From Rhizobium sp. BG4 (lineage in GTDB: Bacteria; Pseudomonadota; Alphaproteobacteria; Rhizobiales; Rhizobiaceae): a stretch of 64,000 nucleotides of DNA. Made by a program: the position numbers and the translations under genes. Positions 37,701-47,088 of this stretch are shown here, piece by piece; the stretch's first letter is position 1; the number at the start of each line of letters is the position of its first letter. The stretch is from positions 2,285,001 through 2,349,000 of the forward strand of contig NZ_CP044125.1 of the NCBI RefSeq assembly GCF_016864575.1, written 5' to 3'. A model generated the notes under the pieces. It saw nothing but the letters and a program-made list of their open reading frames with translations. It did not search any database and was not told the origin of the DNA.

Positions 37701-38837
37701 ATGATTTCGCAAGAAAGCCGCCGCGTGCCGTCCATCCTCAGCATTGCGCTCGTTGGCGCGGTCGGCTTCGGGCTTGCCGCCTGCAGTGACGAGAAGAAAG
37801 CCGAGGCTCCGGAGATCATCCGTCCGGTCAAGGTCGTCGAGATCGCTAAGGCCGGTGACACGCGGGTCCTCGATTATTCCGGCGCCGTCAAGGCGCGCAC
37901 CGAGATGAACCTCGGCTTCCGCGTTGCCGGCAAGATCACCGAGCGCCGCGTCAATATCGGCGACAGGGTGAAGCCCGGCGATATCCTCGCCACCATCGAT
38001 TCCACCGATTACGAACTTGCCGTGAAGAGCGCCGAGGCCAATCTGGCCGCCGCCGAAAAGGGTGTGCAGACGGCCGATCTCGCCAACAAGCGTGCCGAGC
38101 AGCTGTTCGACAAGAGCGTCGCCTCCAAATCCCAGCTGGAACAGGCTTCGCTGAGCTACGATCAGTCGGTTTCGACGCGCGATGCCGCGCTCTCCTCTCT
38201 CGATCAGGCCAAGAACCAGGTCAGCTATTCGCAGCTGAAGGCCGACCAGAACGGTATCGTGACCACGATCAACGCCGATACCGGCCAGGTGGTCTCGGCC
38301 GGTACGCCTGTTGTCACCGTCGCGGTCGATGGCGAGAAGGAAGTGCAGATCGCGGTGCCGGAGAACGACATCGCCGAATTCAAGCCGGGCAAGAAGGTCA
38401 AGGCGAGCTTCTGGTCCGATGACAAGCTGGTTCTCCAGGGCAAGGTTCGCGAAGTCTCGGGCGCTGCCGATCCGCAGTCACGCACCTTCTCGGTCCGCGT
38501 CAGCCTGCCGAACGATCCCCGTGTGCTCCTGGGCATGACAGCGACTGTCGAAGCCAACGTCACCAATGCCAATCCATACGTCGCCGTGCCGCTCAGCGCG
38601 CTGGCCGAGAAGGAAGGCAAGAAAATCGTCTGGATTGTCGACCGCCAGGCGGCGACGGTTCATGCCCGCGAGATCAAGGTTGCCGATTTCACCGGTGACG
38701 GCGTCAACGTCACGGAAGGCCTTTCGACCGGCGACATCGTCGTTGCGGCCGGCACGCAGTTCATGAGCGAAAACCTCAAGGTCAAGCTGCCGGAATTGCA
38801 GGCCGCCTCGGCCGATGTGACGAGCTCCGTCGAGTAA
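37701..38837 (+). CDS. RND efflux periplasmic adaptor (membrane fusion protein), lipoprotein
   Basis: A 378-residue adaptor. A lipobox LAAC with Cys28 follows a hydrophobic stretch, so it is a lipoprotein anchored in the inner membrane. The lipoyl/barrel-sandwich halves flank a coiled-coil hairpin (about 100-170, KSAEANLAAAEKGVQTADLA), and a beta-barrel and C-terminal domain follow. It links the pump encoded next to an outer-membrane channel. The RND gene begins 24 bases after it. It has no dedicated outer-membrane factor gene, so a shared TolC-like channel is probably used. Confidence 0.87.
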   Translation: MISQESRRVPSILSIALVGAVGFGLAACSDEKKAEAPEIIRPVKVVEIAKAGDTRVLDYSGAVKARTEMNLGFRVAGKITERRVNIGDRVKPGDILATIDSTDYELAVKSAEANLAAAEKGVQTADLANKRAEQLFDKSVASKSQLEQASLSYDQSVSTRDAALSSLDQAKNQVSYSQLKADQNGIVTTINADTGQVVSAGTPVVTVAVDGEKEVQIAVPENDIAEFKPGKKVKASFWSDDKLVLQGKVREVSGAADPQSRTFSVRVSLPNDPRVLLGMTATVEANVTNANPYVAVPLSALAEKEGKKIVWIVDRQAATVHAREIKVADFTGDGVNVTEGLSTGDIVVAAGTQFMSENLKVKLPELQAASADVTSSVE

Positions 38838-38861
38838 AGCGCCGGGAGAGGGATCAAGGTC

Positions 38862-41800
38862 ATGGACAACAACACCACCGAGAAGCGCCCGTTCAACCTG
38901 TCGCGCTGGGCAATAGGCCATCCGAGCATCGCCCGCTTCCTCTTCGGCCTCATCCTGATCACCGGCGTGCTCGGGCTGATGCGCATGGGCCAGAAGGAAG
39001 ACCCGGATTTCACATTCCGCGTCATGGTCGTCCAAGCCGTCTGGCCGGGCGCCTCCATTCAGGAAATGGAAGACCAGGTCACCAACAAGATCGAGCGCAA
39101 GCTGCAGGAAACGCCACACCTCGACTGGGTGAAGTCCTATACCCGCGCCGGCAGCTCGATCATCACCGTGCAGGTGAAGGGCGATACCAACGCGGCTGAC
39201 GTTGCCGACGCCTTCTACCAGGTGCGCAAGAAAGTCGGCGATATCTCCAGCGAGCTGCCGGAGGGTCTGCTCGGGCCTTATTTCAACGACGAATTCGGCG
39301 ATACCTTTATCACGCTGCATTCGATCAGCGGCGACGGCTATTCCTATCCGGAGCTGAAGAAATTCGCGATCCAGGCGCGTGACATGCTGCTGACGACGCC
39401 GGGCGTCGAGAAGGCGGTTATTATCGGCGACCAGCCGGAGAAGATCTATATCGACGTGTCCTCCAAGGCGCTGGCCGAGCGCGGCCTGACGGTCGTCGAC
39501 CTGCAGAACGCCATCAAGGGCCAGAACAGCGTCGATCCCGCCGGTTCCGTCGATACCGGTCTGCGGTCTGTGCGGATTTCCGTCGAGGGCGATGTGCGCA
39601 AGCTGGACGATATCCGCGAGCTGCGACTGCGCTCCGGCAATCAGGTGACCCGCCTTGGCGATATCGCCACCGTCTATTCCGGCCTCGAAGATCCCTACCA
39701 GCGCAAGTACCGTTTCAACGGTCACGAAAGCGTCCAGGTCGGCGTCGTCATGGCCAAGGGCTTCAAGGTCACCGATGTCGGCAAGGATGTCGAAGCGACC
39801 TATGAGCGCTTCGAGAAGTCGCTGCCTTACGGCGTGGCTGTCGACCAGATTTCCAACCAGCCAGATGTCGTGACCGATGCGATCAGCGAGTTCATGCATG
39901 CGCTCGGCGAGGCCCTGGTCATCGTTCTCATTGTCTCGTTCTTGTCGATCGGCTGGCGGTCGGGTCTGGTGATTGCGATCGCCATTCCCCTGGTGCTCGC
40001 CGCGACATTCGCGATCATGTACGAACTCGGCATCGATCTGCAGCGTATCTCGCTCGGCGCGCTGATCATTGCGCTCGGCCTTCTGGTCGATGACGCCATG
40101 ATCGTGGTCGAGATGATGGAGCGAAAGCTCGAAGAGGGGCTCGTCAAGATCGAGGCGGCAAGCTTTGCCTATTCGTCGACCGCCTTCCCGATGCTGACCG
40201 GCACGCTGATCACCACGGCGGGGTTCATCCCCGTCGGCTTCGCGGCCTCGACGGCCGGTGAGTATGTGCGCTCGCTGTTCTATGTCGTCGGCATCGCTCT
40301 CATCGTTTCGTGGTTCGTCGCGGTCTATTTCACGCCGTGGCTCGGCTACATGATCCTGAAGCAGCGCCACCATGCGGGTGAGCATCACGATGTTTTCGAT
40401 ACCCGCTTCTATCGCGGCCTGCGCAACAGCGTCGGCTGGGCGGTGCGCCATCGCGCGATCGTGCTCTTGATCACTGTCGGTGCCTTCGTCACCAGCCTCT
40501 GGAGCTTCCAGTTCATTCCGCAGAACTTCTTCCCGCAGTCCTCGCGGCCGGAAATCCTGGTCGATCTCTGGCTGCCAGAGGGTACCAGCATCAAGGATGT
40601 CGAGACCAAGGCGAAAGCCCTCGAAGCCAAGATGATGGCGGACCCGGACAAGAAGTTCATCGCCACCTATATCGGCGAGGGCGCGCCGCGCTTCTTCCTG
40701 CCGCTCGACCAGCAGCTTGCCAATCCGAACTTTGCCCAGCTGCTGATCATGGCGAATGACGAGCCGGCCCGTGAGCGGCTGATCACCAAGCTGCGCACCA
40801 TCCTGGCCGAAGACTTCCCGGATATCCGTGGCAAGGTCGATCGCCTGTTCCTGGGGCCGCCGACCGGCTGGCCCGTGCAGATGCGCGTCATGGGTCCGGA
40901 TCGCCAGGAAGTGCGGCGGATTGCCGATCAGGTGAAGGCGAAGTTTGCCGAGAACCCTGAGCTTGGCGCCATCCACGACGACTGGCTCGAGCCGGTGCCG
41001 GCCATGAAGCTGGTCATCGACCAGGATCGTGCCCGCTCGCTCGGCGTCACCTCGCAGCGCGTGCGCCAGATGCTGCAGACGGCAATGTCCGGTGCGCCAC
41101 TCGACGATTTCCGCGATGGCGAGGAGACGGTTTCGATCGTTGCCCGTGAGCCGGAAACAAGCCGCTCGCTGCTGTCGGCCGTGAACTCGGTCTATGTGCC
41201 GACGGATTTCGGTGGCTTCGTGCCGGTCTCGCAGATCGCCAAGGTCGTTCCGGTCATGGAGCAGGGGATCGAATGGCGCCGCAACCGTCTGCCGACGATC
41301 ACCGTCCGCGCCACGTTGCCCGACGGCGTACAGCCGAACGACGTGGCGATGAAGATGTATGCCGACATGAAGGGCCTGCGCGACAGCCTTCCCGCCGGCT
41401 ATCAGGTTCAGATCCAGGGCGGCGCGGAAGATGCGGCCGAGAGCCAGGATTCGATTGCCGCCAAGGCGCCGATCATGCTCGTCGTGATCATGATCCTGCT
41501 GATGGCGCAGCTGCAGCACTTCGGCAAGGCGATGCTGGTCTTTGCGACCGGTCCGCTCGGCATCATCGGCGCGGCAAGCGCGCTGCTGATCAGCGGTGCC
41601 CCCTTCGGCTTCGTGGCGATCCTCGGCGTCATCGCGCTGCTTGGCATCATCATCCGCAACTCGATCATCCTCGTCGACCAGATCGATCAGGATATCAAGG
41701 CGGGGATGCATCGTCAGGAGGCGATCGTCGGCGCAGCCGTGCGCCGTTTCCGGCCGATCATGCTGACGGCGCTGACGGCCGTGCTGGCGCTGATCCCGAT

Positions 41801-42002
41801 TTCGCGCGGCGTGTTCTGGGGTCCGCTTGCCTATGCGATGATGGGAGGCATTCTGGTTGCTACCCTGCTGACGATCTTCGTTCTGCCCGCAGGCTACGCA
41901 CTGTTCTTCGGCCGTGAGCCGCAGGACGCGACGAGCGGGCAAGCCAGCGCCGACCAGGAAGACGCGGATGAGCATCATCCGCCGGCGATGGCTGCTGAGT
42001 GA
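38862..42002 (+). CDS. RND-family efflux pump
   Basis: A 1046-residue inner-membrane pump of usual RND length with 12 predicted segments, the first at about 25-43, and two large periplasmic loops. The proton-relay acidic pair lies in LLVDDAMIVVEMMERK (TM4). It exports lipophilic or toxic compounds using the proton gradient and forms a trimer with the adaptor encoded upstream. The ribosome site GGGAGAGG is good. It is followed by a strong terminator. Substrates cannot be read from sequence. Confidence 0.9.
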   Translation: MDNNTTEKRPFNLSRWAIGHPSIARFLFGLILITGVLGLMRMGQKEDPDFTFRVMVVQAVWPGASIQEMEDQVTNKIERKLQETPHLDWVKSYTRAGSSIITVQVKGDTNAADVADAFYQVRKKVGDISSELPEGLLGPYFNDEFGDTFITLHSISGDGYSYPELKKFAIQARDMLLTTPGVEKAVIIGDQPEKIYIDVSSKALAERGLTVVDLQNAIKGQNSVDPAGSVDTGLRSVRISVEGDVRKLDDIRELRLRSGNQVTRLGDIATVYSGLEDPYQRKYRFNGHESVQVGVVMAKGFKVTDVGKDVEATYERFEKSLPYGVAVDQISNQPDVVTDAISEFMHALGEALVIVLIVSFLSIGWRSGLVIAIAIPLVLAATFAIMYELGIDLQRISLGALIIALGLLVDDAMIVVEMMERKLEEGLVKIEAASFAYSSTAFPMLTGTLITTAGFIPVGFAASTAGEYVRSLFYVVGIALIVSWFVAVYFTPWLGYMILKQRHHAGEHHDVFDTRFYRGLRNSVGWAVRHRAIVLLITVGAFVTSLWSFQFIPQNFFPQSSRPEILVDLWLPEGTSIKDVETKAKALEAKMMADPDKKFIATYIGEGAPRFFLPLDQQLANPNFAQLLIMANDEPARERLITKLRTILAEDFPDIRGKVDRLFLGPPTGWPVQMRVMGPDRQEVRRIADQVKAKFAENPELGAIHDDWLEPVPAMKLVIDQDRARSLGVTSQRVRQMLQTAMSGAPLDDFRDGEETVSIVAREPETSRSLLSAVNSVYVPTDFGGFVPVSQIAKVVPVMEQGIEWRRNRLPTITVRATLPDGVQPNDVAMKMYADMKGLRDSLPAGYQVQIQGGAEDAAESQDSIAAKAPIMLVVIMILLMAQLQHFGKAMLVFATGPLGIIGAASALLISGAPFGFVAILGVIALLGIIIRNSIILVDQIDQDIKAGMHRQEAIVGAAVRRFRPIMLTALTAVLALIPISRGVFWGPLAYAMMGGILVATLLTIFVLPAGYALFFGREPQDATSGQASADQEDADEHHPPAMAAE

Positions 42003-42006
42003 AGGT

Positions 42007-42026
42007 GGCGCGGCTTCGGCCGCGCC
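42007..42026 (+). terminator. Terminator after RND pump gene
   Basis: GGCGCGGC (42007-42014) pairs with GCCGCGCC (42019-42026) around TTCG, a very stable tetraloop, followed by ATTTTCGCTTTTT. It ends the efflux operon and may also serve the convergent ROK gene. Confidence 0.8.
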
Positions 42027-42042
42027 ATTTTCGCTTTTTACT

Positions 42043-42954
42043 TTAGACGGCTTCGGCCTTCAGGCCGAGAATGGCTGCACCGATCAGGCCGGGTTCGACG
42101 CGGCATTCGCTGCGAACCACCAACGGGCGGTCGAACTTGCGCAGGATCCGTTGCCGGACTGCCTTGTCGAGCTCGGCAAGCAGCTGCTCGACATTCGACA
42201 GGCCACCGCCAACCGGCACTATGGTCGCGCCGGTGATGTTGACGGTCAGGGCGAGCGGCGAGGCCACGAGATCGATATAGACGTCGATCGTGCGCGTCGC
42301 TTTCTCATCGCCCTGCTGCCATTGCGCGATAATCTCCTCGCTGGAGAAATCGAGGTCATGCAGCGTCTTGTGCAGGCGCTCTAGGCCGCGGGCGCCGCCG
42401 ACGGTGTCGACGCAGCCCTTCTGGCCGCAGCCGCAGGGATAGGCCGGGATTTTGGCAGGCGGGTTTCCGGCTTCCGAGGCGATGATCGGGCCGTGGCCCC
42501 ATTCACCGGCAAAGCCGCCTGAGGCGTTGATCAACCGGCCATCGGAGACAAGGCCGCCACCGACGCCGGTGCCGAGGATGGCGCCGAGAACGATGCGGTG
42601 GCCGCGGCCAGCGCCGAGTTCGGCTTCGGCCATGGCAAAGCAATCCGCATCATTGGCGATCAGCACCGGCAGGCCGAGTTCGGCCTGAAGATCGGCAGCA
42701 AGATCGCGGCCGTGGATGCAGGGAATGTTGGCGCAGGTCAGGCGCTGGGTATCGGGATCGACAACGCCGGCGATCGACAGTGCGACGCGCGTGGGCTTTT
42801 CGCCGCTTTCGGTGATGAAACTGCGAATGGTTTCGACGAAGGCCGCAAAGTCATCCTTCGGGGTCGGCTTGCGGCCCATGGGAGTGATGTCCGCTTCCGA
42901 GCGGGCGATGCCGCCCTTGATGGCCGAGCCGCCGATATCGAAGGAAATGATCAT
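42043..42954 (-). CDS. ROK-family sugar kinase
   Basis: A 303-residue kinase. It has an N-terminal phosphate-binding loop SFDIGGSAIKGG, a central ADCFAMAEA, GTGVGGGLV and the zinc-binding motif CGCGQKGC (about 178-185), a hallmark of ROK proteins. It phosphorylates a hexose or amino sugar; zinc-containing ROK members include N-acetylglucosamine kinase, glucokinase and fructokinase. It is not a repressor since no HTH precedes the kinase fold. It stands between the RND operon and a two-component system, so its substrate is open. Confidence 0.83.
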   Translation of the reverse strand: MIISFDIGGSAIKGGIARSEADITPMGRKPTPKDDFAAFVETIRSFITESGEKPTRVALSIAGVVDPDTQRLTCANIPCIHGRDLAADLQAELGLPVLIANDADCFAMAEAELGAGRGHRIVLGAILGTGVGGGLVSDGRLINASGGFAGEWGHGPIIASEAGNPPAKIPAYPCGCGQKGCVDTVGGARGLERLHKTLHDLDFSSEEIIAQWQQGDEKATRTIDVYIDLVASPLALTVNITGATIVPVGGGLSNVEQLLAELDKAVRQRILRKFDRPLVVRSECRVEPGLIGAAILGLKAEAV

Positions 42955-43013
42955 GTCTTGCCGCCTCGCGATTACTGGCGTCTGCTCGCACCGTTTGCGG
43001 TGATTTGCAAGTC

Positions 43014-44348
43014 CTATGCGGGCAGCGTGATCCGCGCTTCGAAGCCGGATCGGCTGCCGCTCGCGGGCGAGATCAGCTCCAGCGTACCGCCCATCTGCGT
43101 AGTGATGCGGTCGGCGATCGCCAGACCAAGGCCGGAGCCCGGCGCGTTGGTCGCGCCGCGGCGGAAGCGGCGCTTCAGATTTGCAAGATCGGCTGCGGCG
43201 ATGACGGAGCTGTCGTTGACGACCCGGATCGTCCCATTGCCATCGATCGAGACCTCCACCGGCTGTTCGGGATCGCCATGAGAGAGCGCGTTCTCGACGA
43301 GATTGCGGATGACGATGCCGAAGGCGTCGATATCGGCATTGCGCACCATGGCAGCACCGGGCTCTGCCTGATAGGCGACGCGGCCTTCGGTGCGGCTGTC
43401 GCGGGCGTAGTCGACCATCAGCATGTCGAGGATCGCCTTGAGATCGGATGGTGTGTCGCTTCGGCCGATGCCGGCCTCGGCACGGGAGAGCTGCAGCAGC
43501 TTCTCGGCAAGGCGGCCGAGATTGGCAAGCGATGCTTCTACCTGCTGCGCCCGCTGGCGGACGGGGCCTGCAGGCAGCTCCTGCGCAAGGCGCTGTGTCT
43601 GCGCCAGCGCACCGGCGATCGGGGTGCGCAGCTCGTGGGCGCTGTTGGCGGTGAATTCGCGCTCAGCTTCGAGGGCTGCGCGCAGCCGGGCAAGCAGCAG
43701 GTTGACGGAACGGGCGATCGGCTTGATCTCGCGCGGTAGGCGGCCGCTTTCGATCGGCGCCATGTTGCCGCCGTCCTTGGTGGCAATGTCCTGCCGCAGC
43801 GTCTCGATCGGTTTCAGCGCGCGGCCGACCACGAACCAGACGGCGAAGATGCTGGCGGGGATCAGGACGATCAGCGGCCAGAGAAGCGTCGCGGCACTTT
43901 CGCGCACGGCTTCGCGGCGATTGCCGAAGCGGTCGGCGACCTGCATGAACAGCGTGCCATCCGCCGTCGCCTCGGTGTAGATGCGGTGCGATTGCGTGTC
44001 GTGGAAGCCTTGGGTAAGCGGCGCGCTGAAGGGCTCGGACGGCGCGTCGTTGGAGCGCAGCACGACCTTTCCGGTCTTGTTGCGCAGCTGATAGGTCAGG
44101 TATTCGCGGCTGGCGGCCGTGTTCAGCATGGCGATGCTGCGCGGGTCGCTGACGGTCCGTTCGCCGAGATCGTCGACGATCAGCGCCAGCAGGCGCTGCG
44201 TCGTTTCTTCCTGCGCGCTATCGAAAATCTCCGAGAACTCGTGCTGCATGACGCGGATGCTGAGGCCGATGGCGATTAGCCAGAAGAGCACGAGGATGCT
44301 CGTCAGCGCCAGGATCAGCGGCCGGGTGATGCTCGGTTCACGTCTCAT
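43014..44348 (-). CDS. Two-component sensor histidine kinase (QseC/TctE-like)
   Basis: A 444-residue membrane kinase. TM1 is at about 11-30 and TM2 at about 154-174, with a periplasmic sensor between them. Then come a HAMP-like region, a dimerisation box with phospho-acceptor His238 (FTANSAHELRTPIAG), the N box VENALSHG and the G box GSGLGLAIA. The ATG at 44348 overlaps the response-regulator stop (ATGA), so the two are coupled. It probably senses an envelope or nutrient signal and phosphorylates the regulator encoded just upstream. Confidence 0.88.
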   Translation of the reverse strand: MRREPSITRPLILALTSILVLFWLIAIGLSIRVMQHEFSEIFDSAQEETTQRLLALIVDDLGERTVSDPRSIAMLNTAASREYLTYQLRNKTGKVVLRSNDAPSEPFSAPLTQGFHDTQSHRIYTEATADGTLFMQVADRFGNRREAVRESAATLLWPLIVLIPASIFAVWFVVGRALKPIETLRQDIATKDGGNMAPIESGRLPREIKPIARSVNLLLARLRAALEAEREFTANSAHELRTPIAGALAQTQRLAQELPAGPVRQRAQQVEASLANLGRLAEKLLQLSRAEAGIGRSDTPSDLKAILDMLMVDYARDSRTEGRVAYQAEPGAAMVRNADIDAFGIVIRNLVENALSHGDPEQPVEVSIDGNGTIRVVNDSSVIAAADLANLKRRFRRGATNAPGSGLGLAIADRITTQMGGTLELISPASGSRSGFEARITLPA

Positions 44349-45004
44349 GCTTCGCCCAGTGTGTAACCGATGCCGCGGGCGGTACGGATGCGGTCCTTGC
44401 CGATCTTCTTGCGCAGGCGGCTGACATAGACCTCGACCGTATTGCTCTCGATCTCCGACCCGAAGGCATAGAGCGCCTCCTCGATCCGGTCCTTGGGAAC
44501 GATGGCGCCCGGCCTTGCGATCAGAAGATCGAGAACTGCCCATTCACGGCTCGTCAGCACGATCGGCTCGCCGGCGACCGCAAGCTTGTGCTGCGGGCGG
44601 TCGATCTCGATGTCGGCGATCTTGATGATCGGGTGCGGGTTGGCGCCATAGCGGCGCGCAACCGCCATGATGCGGGCCTCCAGTTCGCCGAGATTGAAGG
44701 GTTTGACGAGATAGTCGTCGGCGCCGGCGTTCAGTCCTTCGATGCGGTCGGAAATCTGGTCCCGGGCGGTCAGGATGATGACGGGAACCGATGAGCCGCG
44801 GCCGCGGATCTCCTTGAGGAAGGCGATGCCGGTGCCGTCAGGCAGCTGCAGGTCGAGCAGAATCAGGCCGTAGTCGACGGATTTCGCCGCCACATGCGCG
44901 TCGGTGATGGTGCGCATCCAGTCGATCGCGTGACCGGCGGCGGCCACATGGTCGCGCACCGCTTCGCCGATCATTCCGTCGTCTTCAACCAGCAAAATCC
45001 GCAC
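44345..45004 (-). CDS. OmpR-family response regulator
   Basis: A 219-residue regulator. The receiver domain (residues 1-115) starts VRILLVEDDG, with phospho-acceptor Asp51 in ILLDLQLPDG and Lys in YLVKPFN. The C-terminal winged helix contains LTSREWAVLDLL and VEVYVSRLRKKIG. The start is GTG at 45004 with AAGGAG upstream; the longer open frame has no ribosome site. It is coupled to the histidine kinase gene. Target genes are unknown. Confidence 0.9.
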   Translation of the reverse strand: MRILLVEDDGMIGEAVRDHVAAAGHAIDWMRTITDAHVAAKSVDYGLILLDLQLPDGTGIAFLKEIRGRGSSVPVIILTARDQISDRIEGLNAGADDYLVKPFNLGELEARIMAVARRYGANPHPIIKIADIEIDRPQHKLAVAGEPIVLTSREWAVLDLLIARPGAIVPKDRIEEALYAFGSEIESNTVEVYVSRLRKKIGKDRIRTARGIGYTLGEA

Positions 45005-45190
45005 GCAAATTTCTCCTTGGCGAATGAGTAACGCCCGGTCGCGGCACGGGTCAAGCGGGGCGTGACGGCGAAAAATGGCCTTGCAATGGCCGTGATCGCG
45101 AACCCCTGCCGTCATGATGGCGGCACATTCAACAGAGAAGCTTCATATTTGGATGGTATCAGTAAGCCGAAATCGAGAAGCTGGGGTTTT

Positions 45191-45850
45191 ATGACGATCG
45201 ATAGCATGGACATGGCGCGGGGGCGCCTGCCGCGTAATCCACGTCCGCGGGCGCGCCGCCTGTCGGCAATTCTGAGGCAGATGGCGAACGACCGTTCGCG
45301 CGAACGCATCTCCATCCGGGATATTTTCGAGACCATGGGTGACCGGGCAATCGGCGCTCTGATGCTGGTCTTCGCATTGCCCAATCTCGTGCCGACACCG
45401 CCGGGAACCTCGGCAATCCTTGGCGCACCGCTGCTCTTTCTTGCCGGACAGCTGACATTTGGCCTAAAGCCCTGGCTGCCGAAGGTGATTGCCGACCGTT
45501 CGATGCGGCGGGAGGATTTCGAGGCGATCATTTCGCGAATCCATCGCTGGCTGGCCTTTGCCGAGCGGATGCTGAAACCGCGGCTTTCCGTGCTGGTCGA
45601 GCCTCCGGCGGAATATGTCGCGGGCTTCCTCTGTCTTGTCATGGCGATCATTCTGACGCTGCCGATCCCACTCGGGAACATGCTGCCGGCGCTGGCGATC
45701 TGCCTGTTCTCCTTCGGCATTCTCGGGCGTGACGGGCTGTTTGTGATCCTCGGCGTGATTGCCACGGCGCTGTCGGCGACGATTGTCGGCGGCATGGTCT
45801 ACGGGATCGTCAAGGCGGCGGCTTTCGTTATCGCGAACTGGTTTGCATGA
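45191..45850 (+). CDS. ExoD-family exopolysaccharide-synthesis membrane protein
   Basis: A 219-residue membrane protein of the ExoD family. The N-terminal part contains ISIRDIFETMGDRAIGALML and FALPNLVPTPPGTS, characteristic family stretches, followed by three or four further membrane segments. In Sinorhizobium ExoD is needed for normal exopolysaccharide and nodule invasion; the biochemical role is unclear. The ATG at 45191 (MTIDSMDM) was chosen as the first one near the family start; the ribosome site is weak. It is divergent from the two-component genes, across a 186-base gap. Confidence 0.8.
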   Translation: MTIDSMDMARGRLPRNPRPRARRLSAILRQMANDRSRERISIRDIFETMGDRAIGALMLVFALPNLVPTPPGTSAILGAPLLFLAGQLTFGLKPWLPKVIADRSMRREDFEAIISRIHRWLAFAERMLKPRLSVLVEPPAEYVAGFLCLVMAIILTLPIPLGNMLPALAICLFSFGILGRDGLFVILGVIATALSATIVGGMVYGIVKAAAFVIANWFA

Positions 45851-45989
45851 CGGCCCAGACAACGAAATCTGTCACGCATTTCTTCAACGCACTCGACATT
45901 TGCCCATTTTTGTTTTGATCTGGCGCATTAGAGATTCATGGTCATTTCACCCGGTAAAGCACCGGCTTATTTTGCGCGGTAGAAGCTAG

Positions 45990-46943
45990 ATGGCAAAGAG
46001 AACCGATACTCCTGGACGGCTGGACGACGCGGCGCGGGCGGGTTGGCTCTATTACGTTGCCGGCCGTACGCAGGACGAGATCGCCTCCACCATGGGGATT
46101 TCGCGCCAGTCGGCGCAGCGGCTGGTTTCGCTTGCCGTTGCCGAAAAGCTGATCAAGGTGCGGCTCGACCATCCGATTGCCGCCTGCCTCGAACTCGGCA
46201 ACCAGCTGCGCAAGAAATTCGACCTGCGCTATGTCGAGGTCGTGCCCAGCGATCCGGGCTCTTCATCGACGACGATCGGCATTGCCGAGGCGGCGGCGGC
46301 GGAGATCGAGCGTTGGCTGAAGCGGCCGGAGCCGATCGTGCTTGCCGTCGGCACCGGACGTACGCTGAAGGCCGCGGTCGATCAGCTGCCGCTGCTCGAA
46401 TGTCCCGATCACCGCATCGTCTCGCTGACCGGCAACATCACGCCCGACGGGTCGGCCGCCTATTACAACGTCATCTTCAGCATGGCCGATGCCGTCAAGG
46501 CGCGGCATTTCCCGATGCCGCTGCCGGTTCTCGTCACCTCTTCGGAAGAGCGAGAGATGCTGCACAGCCAGCAGCTGGTGCGCTCGACGCTAGAGATCAG
46601 CTCGCAGTCGGATGTCACCTTCGTCGGTATCGGCGAGCTCGGCATCGACGGCCCGCTCTGCGTTGACGGTTTCCTCGAGAAGGACGAGATGATGGAGCTG
46701 ATGCGCAACGGCGCCGTCGGCGAGATCTGCGGCTGGATTTTCGACGGTGACGGCAAGCTTCTTGATAACCCGATCAACGAGCGGGTGGCGTCTGCGCCGA
46801 TCCCGCCGCGCGAGTCTTCGACGGTGATTGGAATCGCCAAGGGCAAGCGTAAATTCAAGGCGATACGGGCGGCGATCGTTGGTCGGCAGATCAATGCTTT
46901 GATCACCGATGAGGCAACTGCCGAGTTTTTGCTCACAGGTTGA
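45990..46943 (+). CDS. smoC: SorC-family sugar-binding transcriptional regulator (SmoC-like)
   Basis: A 317-residue regulator. The HTH is at about 14-45 (GWLYYVAGRTQDEIASTMGI, then SRQSAQRLVSLAV), followed by a SorC-type sugar-phosphate-binding domain (VGTGRTLKAAVDQLP). It lies immediately upstream of the polyol transporter genes on the same strand, as smoC does in related bacteria. Two palindromes sharing TGAGCA/TGCTCA flank the transporter promoter and are likely operators. It should respond to a polyol or its phosphate. The stop codon lies within the first palindrome. Confidence 0.82.
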   Translation: MAKRTDTPGRLDDAARAGWLYYVAGRTQDEIASTMGISRQSAQRLVSLAVAEKLIKVRLDHPIAACLELGNQLRKKFDLRYVEVVPSDPGSSSTTIGIAEAAAAEIERWLKRPEPIVLAVGTGRTLKAAVDQLPLLECPDHRIVSLTGNITPDGSAAYYNVIFSMADAVKARHFPMPLPVLVTSSEEREMLHSQQLVRSTLEISSQSDVTFVGIGELGIDGPLCVDGFLEKDEMMELMRNGAVGEICGWIFDGDGKLLDNPINERVASAPIPPRESSTVIGIAKGKRKFKAIRAAIVGRQINALITDEATAEFLLTG

Positions 46944-46950
46944 GCAAAAA
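46926..46950. promoter_or_regulatory. Palindrome over smoC stop codon (operator or terminator)
   Basis: TTTTTGCTCA (46926-46935) is the exact inverted repeat of TGAGCAAAAA (46941-46950), with five bases between. The TGA stop of smoC lies in its right arm. It could terminate transcription, but it shares TGAGCA/TGCTCA with the palindrome at 47047-47065, so it may be an operator. Confidence 0.5.
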
Positions 46951-47011
46951 TTATTTTGTTTTAAATCATATAGTTAAGCGTGCCGTTCGCTGATGCAGCA
47001 ACGAATGCGGA

Positions 47012-47065
47012 TTGACATTTTGTAATGTTTTGTGAGTAATTGCCCATGAGCAAAGCGAATGCTCA
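47012..47065 (+). promoter_or_regulatory. Candidate smoE promoter and overlapping operator
   Basis: A perfect TTGACA lies at 47012-47017 and AGTAAT (four of six) at 47035-47040, with a 17-base spacer. Just downstream is TGAGCA-N7-TGCTCA (47047-47065), a good place for a repressor to block transcription. The smoE ATG is at 47089. Confidence 0.55.
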
Positions 47066-47088
47066 CACTCATCTTCTGGGAGGAAGAT

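Noticed and set aside
38478..41978. An 1166-codon open frame antisense to the RND pump
   Set aside because: It is rich in Arg, Asp and His, as expected for a shadow of GC-rich codons. The forward frame has clear RND motifs over the whole length.
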